A DNA stretch of 64,000 nucleotides from Kordia periserrulae (GTDB lineage Bacteria; Bacteroidota; Bacteroidia; Flavobacteriales; Flavobacteriaceae). A model generated the notes under the pieces. It saw only the letters and a program-made list of their open reading frames with translations, had not been told where the DNA came from and did no database searches. The DNA lies in contig NZ_QBKT01000007.1 of NCBI RefSeq assembly GCF_003054265.1, positions 220,559-284,558 on the forward strand. Reading direction: 5' to 3'. The translations under genes and the position numbers were made by a program. This document shows, piece by piece, positions 57,329-64,000 of this stretch; position 1 is the first letter of the stretch; the number at the start of each line of letters is the position of its first letter.

Positions 57329-58768
57329 TTTAATCACAGCACCACCATTGATAAAACGATATCCTTTATGTAGTTTCCCATCTTTTCTAAGTCCTGTACA
57401 TTTCACTCGATTGGTACATAAGCTTCTTGCAGGAAGTGAAAGTCCGATTTGTTCAGGCTCAATCTTCACCGTTGGTTTCTCAAGATAATTTTCCAATGCT
57501 GACTTAGCATCTATAAGCTGTTTGTACAAACGATTTGTTTTTTTTATCCTTCCTTTGATTATAGCATTATCAATTCGCTTGATGAGTCTTTCTACCTTTT
57601 TGGTATCAGGTTTTAACCCTTGTAAGGAAATATAGGATTTTAAAAGAGTCACAGCATAATTTATTTTTTGCCCTTTCACATACTCCTCTATTTGACGAAA
57701 CAGTTTTTTATCAGTAAATTCAATATCAGCATCACTCTTGGTTGGGTTGACTGTATCGAATAGGTTAACGACCTTTGTGTTTATTTTGGTGAATAAATCA
57801 GCTTCAGCATCGGTTTTACGAACCGAACGGTCTATGGCAGCTTTTTGAAAGGCTAAGTATATAAGCTGAATTTTTCTAAAGCTTGTCGTTTGATGAAGTC
57901 GAACAAGATTATAAAAACGTCTGATAAGCCTGTATTGTGTTGAATAACGATTGACCATTGTAACATCCACTACCTTTTTTACCATTTTGGTACTTGTTTT
58001 TTTCGAGGTAGCCTTTGTCACTTGTTTTGATTGTTTCGGATTGGAATAATAATTAGGGTATTGCTTATATAAAATGTTTTCTAAAATATCTTTTTCAAAG
58101 AAAAAATCAAGTTCAGTAACTCCATATTCTTCCGTAAATTCATGACTTCTTTGCTGGGTTAATTCCTCAATGGAAATATAGCCCGCTTCTGCATTTTGGG
58201 TGTCACCATTGAGTATCACATATCCAAATAGCATATTTCTGTCTTCTGCAATATCGGTGATATACCAATCGGTAGTACCATGAAAGTAATGAGCATATAT
58301 AGTACTCTTTTGAATATTATCTTTCTGCTGCGTTTTGGGAATGCTGGCAAGTTCTTTTTCTACACGCTCAATAATACTATCATGTTTGTGACTATTTATT
58401 TCAATTAAAGCCTGCTTTTGATTGTAAGGAATAAGACGTTTAAAATAGGTTGTATTGTCTATTTGTGTTTTGGTAGATAAGCGTCTTGTAGTCTTGTTTG
58501 TTTGAGGTTTTCTCACAGGCTTTTTTACTTTTGAAACTGAAGTTGTACTGCTTTTTTGTCCAGTTGATTTTTTCTTTAAGGTAGAATTTACTTCTTCTAT
58601 AAATACCTGAATTTGATTTTGAATTTCTTCGATTTCCAATGTTTCAGGAACATCAACTGCCGTTTGTATCAGCAGTTCTATATCCGCTAAATTGTCTTTA
58701 GTAACATCACTTACCTTTGACCAGTCAATTTGGTCTTTTTTCTCGAAATAGTTCTCTAGTGTAATCAT
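57308..58768 (-). CDS. DUF2958-containing mobile element protein
   Basis: A 486-residue protein. The N-terminal 60 residues are acidic and helical; a Lys/Ser/Thr-rich linker (about 62-100) follows. A DUF2958-like domain is visible at about 150-230 (YAHYFHGTTDWYITDIAE, MLFGYVILNG, AEAGYISIEELTQQ). The C-terminal half is basic and helical (RYSTQYRLIRRFYNLVRLH), ending in KVKKK. DUF2958 is typical of plasmids and integrative elements; its role is not known. It lies 12 bp after the helicase stop and may be extended into the ATPase by frameshifting. Confidence 0.75.
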   Translation of the reverse strand: MITLENYFEKKDQIDWSKVSDVTKDNLADIELLIQTAVDVPETLEIEEIQNQIQVFIEEVNSTLKKKSTGQKSSTTSVSKVKKPVRKPQTNKTTRRLSTKTQIDNTTYFKRLIPYNQKQALIEINSHKHDSIIERVEKELASIPKTQQKDNIQKSTIYAHYFHGTTDWYITDIAEDRNMLFGYVILNGDTQNAEAGYISIEELTQQRSHEFTEEYGVTELDFFFEKDILENILYKQYPNYYSNPKQSKQVTKATSKKTSTKMVKKVVDVTMVNRYSTQYRLIRRFYNLVRLHQTTSFRKIQLIYLAFQKAAIDRSVRKTDAEADLFTKINTKVVNLFDTVNPTKSDADIEFTDKKLFRQIEEYVKGQKINYAVTLLKSYISLQGLKPDTKKVERLIKRIDNAIIKGRIKKTNRLYKQLIDAKSALENYLEKPTVKIEPEQIGLSLPARSLCTNRVKCTGLRKDGKLHKGYRFINGGAVIKVKKKAV

Positions 58769-58780
58769 TGTGTTTAATTT

Positions 58781-61700
58781 TTATGCGGCTCTTTTTCGTT
58801 TTAACTGTAAAGCAATTGCTTTGGCTTTGGCTATTTTTATTCTCTTTATTTTAGTAGCTAGTTTTGGATTTTCTTCTTCAGGAATTGAACATGTATCTTG
58901 TGCTACTTCGTTGAACTTATAACTAAGTAAGTGATTGAGTTTTTCAAATTCTTTTACTCTAGTTTCAAAATCTGCACCAACTACAGAAAGCTTTTGTTTT
59001 TCCTCTTTGATTTTATCTTCTAATCTATCTTGAAACTCCTTTGTTGACAGCTCCTCATATTCGGTTTGCGTAGCCTTTAATTCTTGCTCGAACTTCTCTA
59101 ATATTTCACTTGTTTTGGCTTTACTATCAAGCCCTACGGTTAAGAGTGTTTTTTCAATCTTTTTAAACTTGGATACCGTTTCTTTAAAGGCTTCAAAATA
59201 ATATGGGTTGCTGTATAGTTTGATGAGTTTGTAATATTTGGAAAGCGTCTGTAATAACAGTACATCTTCAAAACCATTAGTAGTAAGCTGAATTAACTGA
59301 TTTTGTAATTCTTGTAAACGCTTTACTTTTTGTGCTGCTGCCTTTGGTAAGTCTTCTGCGTTTATGTGTACCATTTCATAGAAATAAATGGTTCGCTCTA
59401 AAGTTGTGTGTATCTCTATATCTTGCAAACGGTTTAAAGCCGCATCAACATCTTTAATTAGCTTTTCTTTTAGAGATGTATATTTCTCTTTTATTTCATC
59501 AAAAGTTTGAATATCCGCAATTCGTTTGTTGAGAAAACTCATCTTTGAGCGCAAGTCAAAGGCAAGTTCGTTGAGTTCAAAACTCAGCAGTACTTTGGTG
59601 TCAGTGATAAGCGCATACTTAATCTCATTGGGATTAAGACTTTCTTCATCCAGTACATTACCACGATTGGCTTTGCTCCAAATATCATTGATACGCGCGG
59701 TTTTCTCCTCTAATTTCTGAAATACAAAAATATCCATGCTATTTTCCATCAGCGGCATGGTAATCCTTACAAAAGCATTCTCATTTTTTTGTCGCCATAT
59801 ACGTCCCTCTACTTGTCGCAAATCCGTAGGATTCCAATCAGGATATAAATTATACAAGTCAGTAGCCTTTTTTTGTAGATTAATCCCTTCTCTGATGGCG
59901 GAAGTACCAATGATAACCTTGCAAACTCCTTCATTAAACGCTTGCTTTATCTTTTCCTTTTTAGCCGTTGATATATCGCCTGTGATAAACTCTACTTCGT
60001 CTACTTTTTTTCTTGGATTGCTCTTTAATGGTCTATTTTTTTGAAAACCAACAACCACTTCTAAATACTCTTTGATGTATTTAAAGAAATCTTTGCCACG
60101 ATTCATATAAATAACTTGTCCTGACATGGGCAAACTTCGTTTCTCATACCACTTTTTAACACTGGCAATACACTCCATTGTGTATTTTATTTTTGGCGCA
60201 CTGTCAATAAAATCGATAAAGTCTTTAGGCATTCCATAATTTAGATACGGACTAAGGGCATTGTTAAGACTTTTATTTAAAAGCCGTAAGAGTCTGTTTG
60301 GATCGGTTTGAGATGCGCCTTTTGATGCTTCACTATTAAATTCTTTTTGAAACGCTTGTTGTGTAGGCGTCATCTTTAAGTAGGTGAGCAATTGTTTGTC
60401 TTTGGGTAGTGGCTGTATTCCTTTATCGGTTTGTTGTGAGGTTTTGGGTAAATTTATTTTGCAAGGTCTTGGAATGTCAGCTTCTTCTCCAGTTTTGTAA
60501 TTGATATGGGAGTTAATTAACTTTTGTAGTGATACTCTGTTATTGAAACTTTTGACAATGTTTTTAGACTTGATTTTCCCTTCAATGGTGATGACATTAT
60601 CGGTGGTTTCTTGTATATACTGCTCAAAAAAGGTGCGAATGTTATAGATACCCCAACTGCGCATATACTCATAGGCAACTAGTGATAACATAGAATAGAT
60701 TTCCATCGGACTGTTGGTAAAGGGTGTTGCAGTGAGTAGCATCACATTTCTACCGTAGGTTCGTTGAATATAATTACACAAAAAGAAAGCTTTGATTCCT
60801 CTCTCTGAAGTACTTCCTGTAATATGAAAATATTTTCCGTTTTTTTGGTCGCCTTTAACATCCGCAAAGATATTTTTAAAGTTATGCGCCTCGTCAATCA
60901 CGATATAGTCAATCCCTAAATCTTCAATATCGGCAACGGTGTTTTTAAGCCCAACTCCAATAATGGCTCGAATTCGTTCATAATCTTTTTCAGCTTCTCT
61001 TTTACTCTTGTGAGTGTTTTGTTCCAAAATATCAGCAAGATGCATGAAATGTTCGTCTTGGGTACGCTGATTAAATCCGATTTTTTCAAGTCCTTGATAC
61101 GTGATAAGTGTAATAGACTTCTCAGGTACTTTTTTTGAAAAATCAAGATATGAATAATCGCTTCCTAAATTGAACCATTTATTTACAGTGATGTTGGTTC
61201 CTGTTAAGATACCCTGCATGGTATCACTTAAACCAAGCATTTCGTTTAGCCAATTGCCGTAGGTTGAGTTGGGAACAACAATGAGTGGACGTTTGCATTT
61301 GCCATTTAAAATAGCAGAAGCTGTTTCAATGATGGCAGTGATGGTTTTACCTACTCCCACATCATAGGCAATGATACCTGAACCGATAAGTTCCATAAAG
61401 GCAATCCCTTCACGCTGGGCGGCTCTAATATCCAAATCCAAGCCCATAAACTTTTTTGACACCTCGATGGCAATTGGAATTTTATGATGCTGTAGCGGGG
61501 CTATGGCATTATAATGACTGTTGTAATATGCATCAATTCGCAATTGGTCGGTAATGGTCAGTGCTGTGTGTAGAAACTCTTTAAAAAGACGCTCGCCTTC
61601 GTTGCGTGTGATTTTCTTTAATTCACGCCATGCAATTTTTTCAATATCCATCGGTTTGCGACTATTGCGCAAGTAATACTTTGTAATCTCACGTGCATTT

Positions 61701-62341
61701 GTATGATGAATTTCTTCTTCATCTAAAGAACGTAACCATTTAATGTAAGCTTGTTTGAGTGTAGAAGCTTCTTCTATGATAACGCCTGTTTCTAATTTTA
61801 AACTGTCTACAGTAAATTCTCCTGTAAACTCTGAAATGGCTAAAATTATAGGACGCTCTTTTTCAATTGGATTTTGAATTGAAAGTGGTGTTGGTTTGTT
61901 AGCTTCTAAAACTTCTAAATGGTTTATAAAAACGGCTTCTCCATGATTTTCTATAACATGCTCACGAATCTTTGCAAGCCTATCTATTTTGGTGTACATA
62001 TTTCCAAAGACAAAGACTGGAAAGGGTACATATCCGTTTTGAATCGGGTCAATAAATAAAAAACCACTTGCTACAAAATATGCCAATCGCTCTTGTGTCA
62101 TATCCACATGATACGCCTTCCAATTTTCCATTGGAACACCCATTTGTCTGCGATACCAAACCCATGCTTGAATTTCTTCTTTAGAGATACCCACATTATG
62201 CTTGACAATACTTTCTTCAATAGTATAGGTTGGTGTAGCTGGTTTTCCAAGTCCTACACTGATAAGCCTTTTCAATCTTCCTTTAGAAGCTTCAATTAGG
62301 GCGAGCGTATCTTTATGTAAACTACCTTTGTAAACTTTCAT
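58781..62341 (-). CDS. SNF2/DEAH-type helicase of a mobile element
   Basis: A 1186-residue superfamily 2 protein. N-terminal 300 residues of unknown function; helicase core with Walker A DVGVGKTITAI (about residue 327-337), VIDEAHNFKNIF (motif II), LLTATPFTNSPMEI (motif III), and in the second RecA-like domain GTSAIREGINLQK (V) and RQVEGRIWRQKNE (VI). The C-terminal 350 residues are coiled-coil-like, and the tail is KIAKAKAIALQLKRKR. It resembles the SNF2-like helicases paired with methyltransferases in phage and conjugative elements; the substrate is presumably element DNA. The start overlaps the upstream small gene by 20 bp. Confidence 0.88.
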   Translation of the reverse strand: MKVYKGSLHKDTLALIEASKGRLKRLISVGLGKPATPTYTIEESIVKHNVGISKEEIQAWVWYRRQMGVPMENWKAYHVDMTQERLAYFVASGFLFIDPIQNGYVPFPVFVFGNMYTKIDRLAKIREHVIENHGEAVFINHLEVLEANKPTPLSIQNPIEKERPIILAISEFTGEFTVDSLKLETGVIIEEASTLKQAYIKWLRSLDEEEIHHTNAREITKYYLRNSRKPMDIEKIAWRELKKITRNEGERLFKEFLHTALTITDQLRIDAYYNSHYNAIAPLQHHKIPIAIEVSKKFMGLDLDIRAAQREGIAFMELIGSGIIAYDVGVGKTITAIIETASAILNGKCKRPLIVVPNSTYGNWLNEMLGLSDTMQGILTGTNITVNKWFNLGSDYSYLDFSKKVPEKSITLITYQGLEKIGFNQRTQDEHFMHLADILEQNTHKSKREAEKDYERIRAIIGVGLKNTVADIEDLGIDYIVIDEAHNFKNIFADVKGDQKNGKYFHITGSTSERGIKAFFLCNYIQRTYGRNVMLLTATPFTNSPMEIYSMLSLVAYEYMRSWGIYNIRTFFEQYIQETTDNVITIEGKIKSKNIVKSFNNRVSLQKLINSHINYKTGEEADIPRPCKINLPKTSQQTDKGIQPLPKDKQLLTYLKMTPTQQAFQKEFNSEASKGASQTDPNRLLRLLNKSLNNALSPYLNYGMPKDFIDFIDSAPKIKYTMECIASVKKWYEKRSLPMSGQVIYMNRGKDFFKYIKEYLEVVVGFQKNRPLKSNPRKKVDEVEFITGDISTAKKEKIKQAFNEGVCKVIIGTSAIREGINLQKKATDLYNLYPDWNPTDLRQVEGRIWRQKNENAFVRITMPLMENSMDIFVFQKLEEKTARINDIWSKANRGNVLDEESLNPNEIKYALITDTKVLLSFELNELAFDLRSKMSFLNKRIADIQTFDEIKEKYTSLKEKLIKDVDAALNRLQDIEIHTTLERTIYFYEMVHINAEDLPKAAAQKVKRLQELQNQLIQLTTNGFEDVLLLQTLSKYYKLIKLYSNPYYFEAFKETVSKFKKIEKTLLTVGLDSKAKTSEILEKFEQELKATQTEYEELSTKEFQDRLEDKIKEEKQKLSVVGADFETRVKEFEKLNHLLSYKFNEVAQDTCSIPEEENPKLATKIKRIKIAKAKAIALQLKRKRAA

Positions 62342-62564
62342 ATCTTTTTCTTTTTAATTGCAAGGCTATGGCTTTTGCTTTGGCAATACGTATTTTGTTC
62401 TCTTTGCTTTTTTCATTCATTTTAGTAACTCGCAACACATCTTGTTTTGTTCCTTTTACCATCACAGGAAAATACAGTGAGGTGGTTACATATTCTTTGC
62501 CAGCAATCTTTTCAGGATGCTGTTTAAACCAATTATCATCACTGGTGATACTGACAAAATCCAT
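62322..62564 (-). CDS. small mobile-element protein with basic C-terminal tail
   Basis: An 80-residue protein (MDFVSITSDDNWFKQHP...). Its C-terminal IRIAKAKAIALQLKRKR is almost the same as the tail of the helicase encoded next, although the DNA differs. The tail may be a shared DNA- or partner-binding element. It lies 2 bp after the 62567 gene and overlaps the helicase start. Confidence 0.6.
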   Translation of the reverse strand: MDFVSITSDDNWFKQHPEKIAGKEYVTTSLYFPVMVKGTKQDVLRVTKMNEKSKENKIRIAKAKAIALQLKRKRYESLQR

Positions 62565-62566
62565 CT

Positions 62567-62758
62567 TTACAAGCTGTTTTCAATATGTACAATACAAGCA
62601 CTGGCAGTGAGGTTTTCACGAGCCATCATTTCAATGATACGCTGTTCAATGTTTTTATATCCTTGCTCATCTGCAATGGCTGTATATACATTGGGTGCAT
62701 TTTGAGAATTGACCTCTGTAAGCGCGTTTTTTATATGTGTTCTGAGTTGTGTAATCAT
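62567..62758 (-). CDS. small mobile-element protein
   Basis: A 63-residue helical protein (MITQLRTHIKNALTEV...), whose ATG overlaps the methyltransferase stop by 4 bp (ATGA). No family recognised; translational coupling suggests it acts with the methyltransferase or helicase. Confidence 0.6.
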   Translation of the reverse strand: MITQLRTHIKNALTEVNSQNAPNVYTAIADEQGYKNIEQRIIEMMARENLTASACIVHIENSL

Positions 62759-63459
62759 TTGCGTCTGAGTATGATAATATCTGTTGGTACTTCTGTATGT
62801 TTAAATACTTTAGGCATTCGGTAGGCATCTACAAATTCAGCAATACCTCCGATACGTTCTTTGGCTTTTAAGTAGGTGTCTTTGTTTCGCAAAAATGAAG
62901 ACGCTGTAATAAAGACAAGCAATCTACCTTTTTTAAGTAATTGCAAGGATTGATACATAAAAAACTGTTCAACTTGCTTGAATTTTAAAGACTTGAAATA
63001 GGGTGCATATCTACCTAAATATTTTCCGTAGGGAGGATTTCCTATCACCAAATCAAATGGAGCATTCTCAAGCCATGTTATATCGTTTTTTAGCTTATTG
63101 GTATAACGTGGTGGTTGCAAAAAAGCGGTTTCAAAATACTGATTGTAAATAGTAGCTTTGGGCACTCTTTTTTTGGCTATTTTGTAATTCAGCGTATCCA
63201 GTTCAAAAGCCGTTACATTTTGTGGTTTGTCAACTACAGTTAAAAAGTTTCCAGTACCACAAGCAGGCTCTAAAATCTGTCCATTTGTATTAAAACCATA
63301 GCGAATCGCAAGTTTATACATCACCTCACATAACCAAACAGGGGTGAAAAATGAGTATAAAAGGTTTTGCTTATCCTTTGGCTCATAGTTTTCCAATACT
63401 GCTAAATCAGCTTTAGAAAGCGTCTTTTTGGTTAATATGTTTTCAATCTCTATACTCAT
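62755..63459 (-). CDS. class I SAM-dependent DNA adenine methyltransferase
   Basis: A 234-residue methyltransferase of the N6-adenine type: motif I GQILEPACGTGNFLTVV (SAM binding) and motif IV DLVIGNPPYGKYLGRY (NPPY catalytic). It has the methyltransferase core but no visible target-recognition domain, which may be provided by the partner proteins. It is the first gene of a run of overlapping minus-strand genes leading to the helicase. Likely protects or modifies element DNA. No restriction nuclease is adjacent. Confidence 0.88.
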   Translation of the reverse strand: MSIEIENILTKKTLSKADLAVLENYEPKDKQNLLYSFFTPVWLCEVMYKLAIRYGFNTNGQILEPACGTGNFLTVVDKPQNVTAFELDTLNYKIAKKRVPKATIYNQYFETAFLQPPRYTNKLKNDITWLENAPFDLVIGNPPYGKYLGRYAPYFKSLKFKQVEQFFMYQSLQLLKKGRLLVFITASSFLRNKDTYLKAKERIGGIAEFVDAYRMPKVFKHTEVPTDIIILRRK

Positions 63460-63558
63460 TTAGTTTTACTTATAATTCATAAATCACGACTATTGAAGTT
63501 TATTTTACCTGCTGATAATTTCTACCTTTTGGCTGATTAACTCTAAATTCAAATCAAG

Positions 63559-63780
63559 ATGAAAAAAAAGAATCTTAAATCTTTAACACTTAAAAAGAGT
63601 ACTATTTCAAGCTTTGAAATACAAGAAATAAAAGGCGGTACTTCAACAGAACCTTGTAAAGTCACATTTACAATAGGGATAATAATAGCTTCTTATGCGG
63701 TATGTCCTGATGATAGAGTAACCGATAATGGTTGTGTTTCAAACGGAGGTGAATATTCATGTGATTGCACTGTAGCATAG
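63559..63780 (+). CDS. GG-leader peptide, class I lanthipeptide-like precursor (second)
   Basis: A 73-residue peptide: basic leader (KNLKSLTLKKSTISSFEI) then QEIKGG with the double glycine at about residues 26-27. The core has five Cys (EPCKV, AVCPD, NGCVS, SCDCT) and a hydrophobic stretch (TIGIIIASYAV), unlike the hydrophilic core of the 5451 peptide. Same leader class, so the same processing route is likely. No modifying or transport genes are in the window. It diverges from the methyltransferase gene (99-bp gap) and is followed by a terminator hairpin. Confidence 0.72.
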   Translation: MKKKNLKSLTLKKSTISSFEIQEIKGGTSTEPCKVTFTIGIIIASYAVCPDDRVTDNGCVSNGGEYSCDCTVA

Positions 63781-63788
63781 ATATAATG

Positions 63789-63815
63789 AGCGAACTACAA
63801 GGTTCGCTTTTTTAC
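63789..63815. terminator. bidirectional terminator
   Basis: AGCGAAC (63789) pairs with GTTCGCT (63802) over a 6-nt loop followed by a T-run, between the precursor-peptide gene and the convergent truncated gene. Confidence 0.75.
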
Positions 63816-64000
63816 ACCCTTATCGTAAATTCTTTCCCAAAAGCATTGATAGTAAGCTCGTAATGCAACGCATTTTGCGATATGTATTCTAGTAGCGTAT
63901 CAAGCTGTGTTAACAATCCTACCGTTACTAGTTCCACTTGTAAATCCTCAATGATATAAATCCCATTGGCAGGCAACTCAAAAGATGAAATATCCGTGTC
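63812..64000 (-). CDS. hypothetical protein (3' end only, truncated by window)
   Basis: The last 62 codons are open on the minus strand and run off the window (DTDISSFELPANGIYIIE ... HYELTINAFGKEFTIRV). The stretch looks like an alternating beta protein. Family not recognisable from this fragment. Confidence 0.5.
   Translation of the reverse strand, partial: DTDISSFELPANGIYIIEDLQVELVTVGLLTQLDTLLEYISQNALHYELTINAFGKEFTIRV

Overview
The window looks like a chromosomal segment of a marine Flavobacteriaceae member (Bacteroidota); Kordia or a close relative is my best guess. The evidence is an AT-rich sequence, promoters of the TAnnTTTG type, type IX secretion (T9SS) C-terminal domains and PorZ, SusC-like TonB-dependent receptors, a GLPGLI-type protein, THC0290_0291-type and DUF4214 proteins, and GG-leader lanthipeptide-like precursors. 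The genus is an inference from gene content.

From 1 to about 49.4 kb the content is mostly core and housekeeping. It opens with the 3' part of a secreted endonuclease/exonuclease/phosphatase protein. Two closely related TonB-dependent receptors follow, with a nucleotidyltransferase gene and a divergent GG-leader peptide gene between them. Next come pgi, an M23 peptidase lipoprotein, a tryptophan dioxygenase paralogue and DUF3108. A TPR/AraC regulator, a T9SS cargo protein and a DUF4214 lipoprotein lead to a two-copy small-RNA locus. An aromatic amino acid catabolic set (hmgA, hppD, tryptophan 2,3-dioxygenase) follows. Then come patatin/Omp85, uvrC, a folate enzyme, lspA, a DksA-like gene, ileS, a 1632-residue LamG/T9SS protein, a TonB receptor, recO, porZ, gdhA, a THC0290_0291-type gene, a metB-like gene and an M1 peptidase.

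From about 49.4 to 56.4 kb the region is accessory. It holds unknown membrane proteins, hairpin repeats, a small lipoprotein, and a repressor-like regulator next to a perfect 15-bp palindrome. The main feature is a three-gene unit: a probable surface lipoprotein ending in a PoNe-like PD-(D/E)XK nuclease toxin domain, a PoNi-like immunity protein, and a GLPGLI-like secreted protein. A strongly structured intergenic region lies between two very small membrane-protein genes just downstream.

From 56.4 kb to the end there is a tightly packed minus-strand module typical of mobile elements. In transcription order it holds a DNA adenine methyltransferase, two small proteins, a SNF2/DEAH helicase, a DUF2958 protein and a P-loop ATPase. 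The last two are joined across nine A residues, where a -1 shift would fuse them. A second orphan GG-leader peptide gene and a truncated gene close the window. No tRNA, rRNA, CRISPR array, integrase or transposase was seen.

The items I consider most novel are the duplicated small RNA with compensatory changes between copies, the lipoprotein-borne PoNe/PoNi pair with its regulator, the structured RNA-like region at 56.06-56.24 kb, the A9 frameshift junction, and the nucleotidyltransferase/precursor peptide pair.
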